A stretch of DNA of 64,000 bases, taken from assembly GCA_963281255.1 (NCBI GenBank), contig OY725488.1, positions 6,545,524 through 6,609,523 of the forward strand, given 5' to 3'. This document shows positions 29,531 through 40,558 of the stretch, in pieces. The position numbers and the translations under genes are program-made. The notes below the pieces were generated by a model. That model worked only from the letters and a program-made list of their open reading frames with translations. It searched no databases and was not told the DNA's origin. Positions within the stretch are counted from its first letter, which is position 1. The number at the start of each line of letters is the position of its first letter. The DNA comes from Aphrocallistes beatrix. Taxonomy: Eukaryota; Porifera; Hexactinellida; Sceptrulophora; Aphrocallistidae.

Positions 29531-31799
29531 GGGGGGATTGAATAGAGCAACCCAAAATGTCCATTCTCCACATAATGCCACAGAGCACACTCTCCTGGTG
29601 GGGGGATTGAATAGATCAACCCAAAATGCCCATTCTCCACATAATTCCACTGAGCAACCAATCATGGTGGGGGGGGGCTTGATAAGAGTAACCCAAAAGC
29701 CTATTCTCCACATAATGCCACTGAGTACTCACTCATGGTGGAGGGATTGAAAAGAGTAACCCAAAATGCCAATTCTCCACATAATGCCACTGAGCACCCT
29801 CAACTGGTGAGAGGATTGAATAGAGTAACCCAAAATGCCAATTCTCCACACAATGCCACTGAGCACCCCATCATGGTGGAGGGATTGAAAAGAGTAACCC
29901 AAAATGCCTATTTTCCACATAATGCCACTGAGCACCCCATCATGGTGGAGGGATTGAAAAGAGTAACCCAAAATGCCCATTCTCCACATAATGCCACAGA
30001 GCACACTCTCCTGGTGGGGGGATTGAATAGAGCAACCCAAAATGCCCATTCTCCACATAATTCCACTGAGCAACCAATCATGGTGGGAGGGGGCTTGATA
30101 AGAGTAACCCACAAGCCTATTCTCCACATAATGCCACAGAGTACTCAATCATGGTGGAGGGATTGAAACGAGTAACCCAAAATTCCCATTCTCCACATAA
30201 TGCCACCGAGCACCCTCTACTGGTGAGAAGATTGAATAGAGTAACCAAAATGCCAATTCTCCACACAATGCCACTGAACACCCTCTCCTGGTGAGGGGAT
30301 TGAATAGAGTAACCCAAAATGCCTATTCTCCACGTAATGCGACTGCGTAGCACATCATGGTGGAGGGAGTGAAAAGAGTAACCCAAAATGCCCATTCTCC
30401 ACATAATGCCACTGAGCAACCAAACATGGTGGGGAGTTTGAGAAGATTAAACCAAAATGCCTATTTTCCACATAATGCCACTGAGCACCCCATCATGGTG
30501 GAGGGATTGAAAAGAGTAACCCAAAATGCCTATTTTCCACATAATGCCACTGAGCACCCCATCATGGTAGAGGGATTGAAAAGAGTACCCAAAATGCCCA
30601 TTCTCCACATAATGCCACCGAGCACCCTCTCCTGGTGAGAGGATTGAATAGAGTAACCCAAATGCCAATTCTCCACACAATGCCACTGAACACCCTCTCC
30701 TGGTGAGGGGATTGAATAGAGTAACCCAAAATGCCTATTCTCCACGTCATGCCACTGAGCACTCTCTCCTGGTGAGAGGATTGAATAGAGTAACCCAAAA
30801 TGCCAATTCTCCACACAATGCCACTGAGCACCCCATCATGGTGGAGGGATTGAAAAGAGTAACCCAAAATGCCTATTTTCCACATAATGCCACTGAGCAC
30901 CCCATCATGGTGGAGGGATTGAAAAGAGTAACCCAAAATGCCCATTCTCCACATAATGCCACAGAGCACACTCTCCTGGTGGGGGGATTGAATAGAGCAA
31001 CCCAAAATGTCCATTCTCCACATAATGCCACAGAGCACACTCTCCTGGTGGGGGGATTGAATAGATCAACCCAAAATGCCCATTCTCCACATAATTCCAC
31101 TGAGCAACCAATCATGGTGGGGGGGGGCTTGATAAGAGTAACCCAAAAGCCTATTCTCCACATAATGCCACTGAGTACTCACTCATGGTGGAGGGATTGA
31201 AAAGAGTAACCCAAAATGCCAATTCTCCACATAATGCCACTGAGCACCCTCAACTGGTGAGAGGATTGAATAGAGTAACCCAAAATGCCAATTCTCCACA
31301 CAATGCCACTGAGCACCCCATCATGGTGGAGGGATTGAAAAGAGTAACCCAAAATGCCTATTTTCCACATAATGCCACTGAGCACCCCATCATGGTGGAG
31401 GGATTGAAAAGAGTAACCCAAAATGCCCATTCTCCACATAATGCCACCGAGCACCCTCTCATGATGAGAAGATTGAATAGAATAACCAAAATGCCAATTC
31501 TCCACACAATGCCACTGAACACCCTCTCCTGGTGAGGGGATTGAATAGAGTAACCCAAATGCCTATTCTCCACATAATGCCACCGAGCACCCTCTCCTGG
31601 TGAGAGGATTGAATAGAATAACCCAAATGCCAATTCTCCACACAATGCCACTGAACACCCACTCCTGGTGAGGGGATTGAATAGAGTAACCCAAAATGCC
31701 TATTCTCCACGTGATGCCACTGAGTACCACATCATGGTGGAGGGAGTGAAAAGAGTGCCCCAAAATGCCCATTCTCCACATAATGCCACTAAGCAACCA

Positions 31800-34700
31800 A
31801 ACATGGTGGGGGCTTGATAAGAGTAACCCAAAATGCATATTCTCCACATAATGCCACTGAGTACTCAATCATGGTGGAGGGATTGAAAAGAGTAACCCAA
31901 AATGCCAATTCTCCACATAATGCCACTGAGCACCCTCTCCTGGTGAAGGGATTGAATAGAGTAACCCAAAATGCCTATTCTCCACGTAATGCCACTGAGT
32001 ACCCCATCGTGGTGGAGGGAGTCAAAAGAGTAACCCAAAATGCCCATTCTCCACATAATGCCACTGAGCACCATCTCCTGGTGGGGGGATTGAAAAGAGT
32101 AACCCAAAATGCCCATTCTCCACATAATGCCACTGAGCACCCTCTCCTGGTTGGGGGATTGAAAAGAGTAACCCAAAATGCCCATTCTCTACATAATGCC
32201 ACTGAACACCCCCTCATAATGGGGGGATTGAAAAGTGTAACCCAAAATGCACATTCTCCACATAATGCCACTGAGCACGCTCTCCTGGTAGGGGGATTAA
32301 ATAGAGTAACCCAAATGACCATTCTCCACATAATGCTACTGAGCACACTCTCCTGGAGGGGGATTGAATAGAGTGACCCAAATGCCAATTCTCCACAGAA
32401 TGCCACTGAGAACTCAATCATGGTTGAGGGATTGAAACGAGTAACCCAAAATGCCCATTCTCCACATAATGCCACCGAGCACCCTCTCATGATGAGAAGA
32501 TTGAATAGAATAACCAAAATGCCAATTCTCCACACAATGCCACTGAACACCCTCTCCTGGTGAGGGGATTGAATAGAGTAACCCAAATGCCTATTCTCCA
32601 CATAATGCCACCGAGCACCCTCTCCTGGTGAGAGGATTGAATAGAATAACCCAAATGCCAATTCTCCACACAATGCCACTGAACACCCACTCCTGGTGAG
32701 GGGATTGAATAGAGTAACCCAAAATGCCTATTCTCCACGTGATGCCACTGAGTACCACATCATGGTGGAGGGAGTGAAAAGAGTGCCCCAAAATGCCCAT
32801 TCTCCACATAATGCCACTAAGCAACCAAACATGGTGGGGGCTTGATAAGAGTAACCCAAAATGCATATTCTCCACATAATGCCACTGAGTACTCAATCAT
32901 GGTGGAGGGATTGAAAAGAGTAACCCAAAATGCCAATTCTCCACATAATGCCACTGAGCACCCTCTCCTGGTGAAGGGATTGAATAGAGTAACCCAAAAT
33001 GCCTATTCTCCACGTAATGCCACTGAGTACCCCATCGTGGTGGAGGGAGTCAAAAGAGTAACCCAAAATGCCCATTCTCCACATAATGCCACTGAGCACC
33101 ATCTCCTGGTGGGGGGATTGAAAAGAGTAACCCAAAATGCCCATTCTCCACATAATGCCACTGAGCACCCTCTCCTGGTTGGGGGATTGAAAAGAGTAAC
33201 CCAAAATGCCCATTCTCTACATAATGCCACTGAACACCCCCTCATAATGGGGGGATTGAAAAGTGTAACCCAAAATGCACATTCTCCACATAATGCCACT
33301 GAGCACGCTCTCCTGGTAGGGGGATTAAATAGAGTAACCCAAATGACCATTCTCCACATAATGCTACTGAGCACACTCTCCTGGAGGGGGATTGAATAGA
33401 GTGACCCAAATGCCAATTCTCCACAGAATGCCACTGAGCAACCCATCATGGTGGGGGGCTTGAGAAGAGTAACCCAAATCCCCATTCTCCACATAATGCC
33501 ACTGAGCACTCCCTCATAATGGGGAGATTGAAAAGAGTAACCCAAAATGCCCATTCTCTACATACTGCCACTGAGCACCCCCTCATAATGGGGGGATTGA
33601 AAAGTGTGACCCAAAATGCCCATTCTCCACATAATGCCACTGAGCACCCTCTCCTGGTGGGGGGATTGAATAGAGTACCCCAAATGCCAATTCTCCACAT
33701 AATTCCACTGAGCTTCCTCTCCTGGTGGGAGAATTGAATAGAGTAACCCAAAATGCCCATTCTCCACATAATGCCACTGAGCAACCCATCATGGTGGGGG
33801 CTTGAGAAGAGTAACCCAAAATGCCCATTCTCCACATAATGCCACTGAGCACCCTCTCCTGGTGGGGGCATTTAAAAGAGTAACCCAAAATGGCCATTCT
33901 CTACATACTGCCAATGAGCACCCCCTCATAATGGGGGGATTGAAAAGTGTAACCCAAAATGCCCATTCTCCACATAATGCTACTGAGCAACCCATCATGG
34001 TGGTGGGTTTGAAAAGTGTAACCCAAAATGCCCATTCTCACATAATGCCACTGAGCACCCTTTCCTGTTGGAGGGATTGAAAAGATTAACCAAAATGCCC
34101 ATTCTCCACATAATGCCACCGAGCAACCTCTCATGATGAGAAGATTGAATAGAATAACCAAAATGCCAATTCTCCACACAATGCCACTGAACACCCTCTC
34201 CTGGTGAGGGGATTGAATAGAGTAACCCAAATGCCTATTCTCCACATAATGCCACCGAGCACCCTCTCCTGGTGAGAGGATTGAATAGAATAACCCAAAT
34301 GCCAATTCTCCACACAATGCCACTGAACACCCACTCCTGGTGAGGGGATTGAATAGAGTAACCCAAAATGCCTATTCTCCACGTGATGCCACTGAGTACC
34401 ACATCATGGTGGAGGGAGTGAAAAGAGTGCCCCAAAATGCCCATTCTCCACATAATGCCACTGAGCAACCAAACATGGTGGGGGCTTGATAAGAGTAACC
34501 CAAAATGCATATTCTCCACATAATGCCACTGAGTACTCAATCATGGTGGAGGGATTGAAAAGAGTAACCCAAAATGCCAATTCTCCACATAATGCCACTG
34601 AGCACCCTCTCCTGGTGAAGGGATTGAATAGAGTAACCCAAAATGCCTATTCTCCACGTAATGCCACTGAGTACCCCATCGTGGTGGAGGGAGTCAAAAG

Positions 34701-35765
34701 AGTAACCCAAATGCCCATTCTCCACATAATGCCACTGAGCACCATCTCCTGGTGGGGGGATTGAAAAGAGTAACCCAAAATGCCCATTCTCCACATAATG
34801 CCACTGAGCACCCTCTCCTGGTTGGGGGATTGAAAAGAGTAACCCAAAATGCCCATTCTCTACATAATGCCACTGAGCACCCCCTCATAATGGGGGGATT
34901 GAAAAGTGTAACCCAAAATGCACATTCTCCACATAATGCCACTGAGCACGCTCTCCTGGTAGGGGGATTAAATAGAGTAACCCAAATGACCATTCTCCAC
35001 ATAATGCTACTGAGCACACTCTCCTGGAGGGGGATTGAATAGAGTGACCCAAATGCCAATTCTCCACAGAATGCCACTGAGCAACCCATCATGGTGGGGG
35101 GCTTGAGAAGAGTAACCCAAATCCCCATTCTCCACATAATGCCACTGAGCACTCCCTCATAATGGGGAGATTGAAAAGAGTAACCCAAAATGCCCATTCT
35201 CTACATACTGCCACTGAGCACCCCCTCATAATGGGGGGATTGAAAAGTGTAACCCAAAATGCCCATTCTCCACATAATGCCACTGAGCACCCTCTCCTGG
35301 TGGGGGGATTGAATAGAGTACCCCAAATGCCAATTCTCCACATAATTCCACTGAGCTTCCTCTCCTGGTGGGAGAATTGAATAGAGTAACCCAAAATGCC
35401 CATTCTCCACATAATGCCACTGAGCAACCCATCATGGTGGGGGCTTGAGAAGAGTAACCCAAAATGCCCATTCTCCACATAATGCCACTGAGCACCCTCT
35501 CCTGGTGGGGGCATTTAAAAGAGTAACCCAAAATGGCCATTCTCTACATACTGCCAATGAGCACCCCCTCATAATGGGGGATTGAAAAGTGTAACCCAAA
35601 ATGCCCATTCTCCACATAATGCCACTGAGCAACCCATCATGGTGGTGGGTTTGAAAAGTGTAACCCAAAATGCCCATTCTCACATAATGCCACTGAGCAC
35701 CCTTTCCTGTTGGAGGGATTGAAAAGATTAACCAAAATGCCCATTCTCCACATAATGCCATAGAG
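31800..35765. repeat. Distal, divergent part of the array (1028- and 1643-bp periods)
   Basis: A block at about 31814-32430 repeats at 32842 (offset 1028) and at 34486 (offset 1644). The block 33440-34080 repeats at 35089 (offset 1643). Monomers here are more varied than elsewhere, including a class with CCCTCATAATGGGG and one with GCTTCCTCTCCTGG. Similar monomers occur at about 24850-25440. Greater divergence towards one end fits an array margin where homogenisation is weaker. The last recognisable monomer stops at about 35765. Confidence 0.8.
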
Positions 35766-36620
35766 TGTAGTTATCCAGTATTGAGATTTACGATTCTTAT
35801 ATTGGATTTTGTTATTATTGACGGTGTCCTGAGATGTATATGGGAGTATGTATTTTGTATTAATATTCTGAAGGTGTTAAAACTTGTAAATTACTTATCA
35901 GGAATAGATTTGTATAGTATCATTATTTAGTATTTAGTAAAGGGGATGGATTTCCACAAAAAAACTTATTTTGATCTTTCACTGCTAACAAACACAAATG
36001 AGGGAACTAATTTACTCTCAAACAAAGCACTTTACAATTGAAAACTTTTATCAATTTCTATTTATAGGTTTGGCTGCTTAAGCACAGCTGCTGGGAATGA
36101 AAGGTGATAATGAACAAGCCAAGTCATTGGCTGAATTGTGGAGAATTATTCGTTTGCATTGGACCATTACAAACTCCAAACGATCTATTTGAGTAATCGT
36201 AGCCACAAAGATATAACTCATTCTTCCAAAACCACTCGATTAGACATTTGGGACTTGACACCTTCGAGTTTGAATCGAATTTATATCTAAAGAAAATGAA
36301 CATTTGTGGTAGCCCACTCGATTCACGCGCCAATTTCACGAAAACTGATTAGTCACTGTGGATAGGTGCATTCTGTCAATTGAGTAACACTTCGGATGCT
36401 GTCTACGATTTCTCTCTCAAAAGAGTTCTGTTCAGTGGTTAGCATGAGACTACTGGAAATTTGTGGATATCAAGCCTACCCTGTCATTGGTGCGATTTGG
36501 GCCAAAGCTCTGTTAGAAGGAAACCTATAAAAGGAGATGAAAGGTTGAAGTTTTAGTTCGACACGATTCATTTTTCTGTTTAATTTTGTTAGGAATTATT
36601 TTTATTTATATGTATATATG
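35766..36620. other. Intergenic AT-rich DNA, no gene seen
   Basis: Directly after the last satellite monomer the sequence becomes AT-rich and unique. A 71-codon reading frame on the minus strand near 36124-36339 has no recognisable domain and is probably chance. I see no RNA gene or transposon end in this stretch. Confidence 0.5.
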
Positions 36621-36930
36621 TACTGTACGTATCTAAGTTGACTAATTCATTAAGAAATGGCAAATAATTATGAATTATTGAATAATTCATTATTCAAGCA
36701 TGAATTAGTCAATTATAAGCTATGTTGATGACCAATTCATGAATTAATGAATAATTCGGATAATTCATAAATATGAAGTTTTCGAATAATTCATAATTCA
36801 TGAATTATTCGAAAAAATTCATTCATAGAATTAAGATATTTTTCTTCTTAGGCTTGATGAATTATGAATTATTCCAATTATTCCAATTATTCATTAATTC
36901 GTGAATTAGTCAACTTAGGTACGTATGTAC
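36621..36930. mobile_element. AT-rich inverted-repeat element (MITE-like)
   Basis: The ends form an inverted repeat: CTAAGTTGACTAATTCA on the left (about 36633) matches the reverse complement of the right end around 36904-36917. GTACGTA-like sequence lies outside both ends. The interior consists largely of variants of GAATTATTCATAATTC, so the element can fold along much of its length. No coding sequence is present. The superfamily is not recognised and no clear target duplication is seen. Confidence 0.6.
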
Positions 36931-37111
36931 TATTATAGAGAACTACCAACGAAATGAGTGGAAATACGGATATATATATACGTACATTCACATCTTGATA
37001 TATGTATTGTATTCTAAATGCAAAATCGATGTCTACGTGGTAAACGGAAATTTGGTCTCGGATATTTGAACTCGGGGGATTTCGTTTTATGAGAATTAAA
37101 ATAAACTAATA

Positions 37112-37307
37112 CAGCAAAGGTCGATTATTGTGAACCACCAGGGGACCCAAAAAAAAGTTCATAATAGAGATACTTCATATTAAGCGGACTTGATTCAATA
37201 CAAATCCTATCTAAAGAATGAAATTGGGACCAGGAGGTTAGTTCATAATAAACGCATGTTCATATTAATTAATTAATAAGCGGGTTCATAATAAGCGACC
37301 TTGACTG
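37112..37307. mobile_element. pogo/Tigger-like MITE, 196 bp
   Basis: The ends are imperfect inverted repeats, CAGCAAAGGTCGATTATTGT on the left and the complement of AATAAGCGACCTTGACTG on the right, flanked on both sides by TA. CAG ends, TA target duplications and motifs of the 'cttattatgaac' kind are typical of pogo/Tigger-type Tc1/mariner elements. There is no transposase, so the element is non-autonomous. Confidence 0.7.
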
Positions 37308-37587
37308 TATAGGAGCTAATATGGAAAGGTTCGCTTGAGAAACAAACAGGTAAATAAGAGCGGAAACCGTCGTGATACAGGGTGTAACAAAAGTATTGGG
37401 CGGTTACGATTCTTATTAGTATTCAGTATTTACAAGTAACTATAGCATCCAGTATAACTACTACACCATAGTATAGTTAGTTACCATATATGTAAGTTAT
37501 TTATACTGTAGGCATATTGTCTGTTTATCACACTTCTTTGCGATTTTACCTCATTTTTCTTAACATCACTTTTTACTTACAAAATGA

Positions 37588-38368
37588 ATGTCGGCGATCA
37601 TGGAATTGAACTCCGTTCTAAAGCAATGGAAAAGGGTGTTCTGGTCTGATGAATCTCCCTTTGAGTTATTCCATTCGCCAAACCCGCAGAATGACAGAGT
37701 CTGGGCCATTGGATCTCAGAATATTGAGCTCGTGTATCAGGTGAAATTTCCGGCGAAAGTTATGGTCTGGGGAATGATGTCGCATAGGGCTCTGTCGCAG
37801 CTGCATATTGTACCTCAAAAACAGACTGTAAATGGAGCTTACTACAGAGATAATATTTTGGAGAAAACCTGTTTAGATGCCATCAAGCGGACTAAAAAAA
37901 ATGGGCCAGTTACTGAGAGGAAAATGTTGCTAAACATGTCCGATTTCATTTTCATGCAGGATGGCGCTACCGCCCATACAGCCAAAGCCTCTCAGGAATG
38001 GTGTTCAACAAGGTTCCCTCGGTTTTGGAGGAAAGGAGAGTGGCCAGCGAACTCACCTGAACTGAATCCAGTGGCGTGGTTAAGGGGGGGCCTGGGGGGG
38101 CCTAGGCCCCCAAAAATTTTTACAATTTACTAATTTAACCTACTACACTTTTTCAAATGGGCATATATGTGGCGTCTTGATCTTGAGGCCCCCCCCAATT
38201 TTTTTCACCTGGCCACGCCACTGCCTGAATCCAATTGAAAATCTCTGGGGAATTTTGTCTGAACGACTGGATGAAATGGGTCAGGTTTTGAGGCTTGATG
38301 ATCTAATTTATAACCTCAAAAAAGCATGGACTGAGATCCAACCAAGCCTGCTTGAAAACTTAGTTTAA
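37588..38368 (+). pseudogene. Tc1/mariner transposase, DDE domain only, disrupted
   Basis: The translation shows the three catalytic blocks of a Tc1/mariner DDE transposase: VFWSDES (first Asp), FMQDGATAHTA (second Asp) and NSPELNP...IENLWG (Glu). Counting after removal of the nested insertion gives 37 residues between the second Asp and the Glu, a DD37E spacing rather than the DD34E of Tc1. The N-terminal DNA-binding region (about 100 residues in relatives) is missing. The frame is broken at 38069 by a hAT-like MITE and resumes at about 38232 to end at 38368. The protein cannot be functional; the element is a relic or depends on transposase made elsewhere. Confidence 0.9.
38069..38223. mobile_element. 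hAT-like MITE nested in the transposase, 155 bp
   Basis: The element has 11-bp terminal inverted repeats, CAGTGGCGTGG and its complement CCACGCCACTG. Each is followed inward by runs of G or C. The flanks ACTGAATC (38061-38068) and CCTGAATC (38224-38231) form an 8-bp target duplication with one mismatch. CAGTGGCG ends with 8-bp duplications are hAT hallmarks. Removing the insert and one duplication restores the transposase reading frame, which confirms the boundaries. Confidence 0.9.
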
Positions 38369-38690
38369 CAGTATGCCTAGCAGGATGAAATTAGTAATAC
38401 AAAATAGTGGAGAATATATTGGTAAATAATTATAGACGGTACACACTGATTGAGTTATTGAAATATACCATAATACAACCGGCCAAGACTTTTGTTACAC
38501 CCTGTATATCGAATACGTATTGAGATAATTATGCTGCCACCAAGGATTCGAAGCTGGGGAATTTTATCAAATTGGAATTCAGTTATTGGGGCATTTAAGT
38601 AAAAAAAGCCTTCAAAGGATGTTTGGTGGGGTTTTTGGTACAAAACTACAAATTTCACCCTCCTGCCCATCCGAAAGTGGGTTTTTTTTC

Positions 38691-39322
38691 GGAGTGAGAC
38701 ACTTGTGTACAGAGACAGTTGTGTACAGGATTAGGAAGACAGTTGTGTACAAGATTTGTGAGACATTTGTGTACAGAGACAGTTGTGTACAGGATTAGGA
38801 AGACAGTTGTGTACAAGATTTGTGAGACATTTGTGTACAGAGACAGTTGTGTCAAGCATTAGAGAGACAGTTGTGTACAAGAATTAGAAAGATACGTAGT
38901 TGTAGACAGCCCTAATAATATCAGTGGTTCTTTAACTAGGGTACTAGAGGTACGCCAGTGTAACGTAGGGTATTTGGGTACAGAATTAACCACTAGCTGT
39001 GAATATGAGTTGAATCGTGAACTGTATTTATCTACTTCTTTGGTTTCTGAACACATAAAAATCAGTGTTGTTTAAAAACAAAAAAAAGTAGGAATATTTT
39101 TTAAACTCATATTCACAGGTAGCGGTTAATTCTGTACCCCGAATACCCTACGTTACACTGGCGTACCTCTAGTACCCTAGTTAGAGAACCACTGATATTA
39201 TTAGGGCTGTCTACAACTACGTATCTTTCTAATTCTTGTACACAAATGTCTCACAAATCTTGTGCACAACTGTCTTCCTAATCCTGTACACAACTGTCTC
39301 TGTACACAAGTGTCATACTCCC
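38691..39322. mobile_element. Foldback element, copy 1 (632 bp)
   Basis: The whole element is a long inverted repeat. The outer arms contain tandem copies of a motif close to GTGTACAnnGACAGTT, more of them in the left arm (38700-38880) than in the right (39240-39310). The inner arms, starting near TAGTTGTAGACAGCCC and its complement, continue through a conserved segment to a short A-rich loop near 39075. A second copy with the same inner arms lies at 44729-45187. There is no protein frame. Arm length and terminal subrepeats resemble FB-type foldback transposons. Confidence 0.85.
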
Positions 39323-39457
39323 ACGTCGTCGAATACGATTCTATTTTAAAACTGACCCACTTCCTCAATTTAAACATTCATAGCAGAGATTTATATTCAA
39401 TCTCGTTTGGGGAAATACCATGTAAAAAAGTTAGTCCAGATAAGATGCTATAAATAG

Positions 39458-40087
39458 CTACATAGTATCGTGCCTCTTTATTCTTTCTGATACGACACTT
39501 TTTAACACCTCCACAGCTGACATCCACTTCTCCATTTGCATGTCATTCATCGCCTGAATTTCGTAGACCCGATTGGAAGTATTCACTAAGAAAATCACTC
39601 CCATTTTGTCCTGTTTTTCTCTCGGCGCTTTTGCCATTGACAAAATCTCTGTCACATTGAACTTTCCCTTCAGCTTGTTGTTGATAGGATCGTAGTAGCA
39701 GATCATGTCGCCCTCGAATGAGAAGCATCTCGTGCGTAGTTTCCTGCCTGTGATCCCACTCACTCCTCTCTTGCTCAGAGTAGCTCTCACGTCTCTCTCC
39801 GCTTGAAGAATCTTTGTTTTGTACTCGAGGTTTTCTTCGGTATCCAAGTGCTCTTGTTGGATGTTTTCGTTCTTCCGCACAGCTGATTGTAAAACGTTTA
39901 GATCTGTCCGCAAATGGTCGTTTTCTGATTTTAAATTATCTTTTTCTTCTTCCAATATTTCGATCATGCGGTCTTTCTCAAATAATTTCTCTGAGTTATT
40001 ATTATCTCTTGTTGACGTTCTTCCTCTGGTTAGGCTTAGCACGGAAAAGTTCGATACTGAAGACGCACATGAGTCCGTAAAATTATT
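39458..40087 (-). pseudogene. Coiled-coil plus PH domain, downstream part of a TGA-split locus
   Basis: The translated segment starts with about 75 residues of charged heptad-like coiled coil (EKDRMIEILEEEKDNL and on). A pleckstrin-homology-like domain follows: strands around TLSKRG, RTRCFSFEGDMICYYDP, KGKFNVTEI, MGVIFLVNTSNRVYEIQA, and a C-terminal helix MEKWMSAVEVLKSVV with the conserved Trp. PH domains usually bind phosphoinositides. The segment lies in the same frame as, and directly behind, the thioredoxin-like segment, separated by one TGA. Its first ATG is inside the coiled coil (39967), so it does not look like an independent gene. It may be the C-terminal half of one protein broken by a nonsense mutation, or read through. 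The paralogue or family is not recognised. Confidence 0.6.
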
Positions 40088-40558
40088 TCAAGTCGTTCGA
40101 CTAAAATAATCTTTTATCGAATCCATTCCAAGAATATTATATGAAATCTCGCTTTCGGGAGTTAAAATTAGAACATTCATATTGTCTCCATTCGCGACGT
40201 AGAGTTCTAGGGCTTCCTTTAAAGCCTGCGAGCCTTTCAGAACTGGAAATTCCAGTTTCTCTTCTTTCACGATTTGTGTTAATTCTTCGTTTTCTTGCAC
40301 AAATGTGACATAAACGACTTGAAAATCTTGTTTATTTGCTTTACTTTTTATCACAAATTTTCTCAAAAGTTTCCAAAACTCGCTGGGAACCTCGATCAGC
40401 TGATTCACGACTAAAACGACCTCTTTTCCCAAAAGTTCACTCAAATTCGGTTGATTTGAAGCCCCTAAAGTGATGACGTCATCATTCGACTTCTTCAAAA
40501 CTTGTAGAATTTGGTTGTGGTCTTTCTTCAGACGTGGCATAGTGGCAGATTTCGGCAT
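40088..40558 (-). CDS. Thioredoxin-like fold protein, upstream part of a TGA-split locus
   Basis: From its first ATG the frame encodes 156 residues. The pattern LLGKEVVLVVNQLIEVPSEFWKLLRKFV, then FQVVYVTFVQENEELTQIV, then EKLEFPVLKGSQALKEALELYV resembles a nucleoredoxin-type thioredoxin fold, but there is no CxxC at the expected place. It is probably not redox-active. The same frame stays open upstream to about 40825. That extension (KWKTLATADIDLVEH ... GVLYLDLNYEL) resembles the second half of a C2-type beta sandwich and may belong to the same exon, with an acceptor-like CTCAG at about 40819-40823. The frame ends in TGA and continues in frame as coiled coil plus PH domain. No function can be assigned. 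Confidence 0.55.
   Translation of the reverse strand: MPKSATMPRLKKDHNQILQVLKKSNDDVITLGASNQPNLSELLGKEVVLVVNQLIEVPSEFWKLLRKFVIKSKANKQDFQVVYVTFVQENEELTQIVKEEKLEFPVLKGSQALKEALELYVANGDNMNVLILTPESEISYNILGMDSIKDYFSRTT

Larger units (their letters stand above)
1..35765. repeat. Satellite array, ~69-bp monomer, ~520 copies
   Basis: The whole stretch is head-to-tail copies of a monomer of about 69 bp with no unique sequence between copies. Each copy contains a conserved block close to TCTCCACATAATGCCACTGA, a variable block (for example GCACCCCATCATGGTGGAGG) and a conserved tail close to TTGAAAAGAGTAACCCAAAA. At least seven monomer classes differ in the variable block, including CACCCCATCATGG, CAACCAAACATGG, CACACTCTCCTGG, TACTCAATCATGG, ACACCCTCTCCTGG, TACCACATCATGG and CAACCAATCATGG followed by a G run. 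Single-base indels are common, mostly in G runs and in the CCCAAAATGCC segment. The array is cut by the left window edge and ends abruptly on the right in AT-rich DNA. A satellite or very large minisatellite is certain; a centromeric, subtelomeric or other heterochromatic role is only inference. Confidence 0.97.
37378..38504 (+). mobile_element. Tc1/mariner-superfamily element, defective
   Basis: The terminal inverted repeats begin CAGGGTGTAACAAAAGT at both ends (left at 37378, right complement ending at 38504). TA dinucleotides at 37376-37377 and 38505-38506 are the expected target duplication. Inside is the catalytic part of a transposase. Without the nested 155-bp insertion the element is about 970 bp, short for a full Tc1-like transposon. 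The region between the left repeat and the transposase frame has no helix-turn-helix coding sequence, so an internal deletion is likely. Confidence 0.85.

Noticed and set aside
1..35765. CRISPR array
   Set aside because: Repeats are contiguous with no unique spacers, the host is eukaryotic and there are no cas genes.
1..35765. CENP-B box-like sites in the satellite
   Set aside because: I saw no match to the TTCG...A..CGGG pattern in the monomer classes.
1..35765. Telomeric repeat
   Set aside because: The unit is about 69 bp, and no TTAGGG-like tandem hexamer run was seen.
36124..36339. 71-codon minus-strand protein
   Set aside because: No domain, no neighbours in the same direction, and a length expected by chance.
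38586..39453. Several 60-70-codon frames
   Set aside because: They are translations of the foldback subrepeats and arms.
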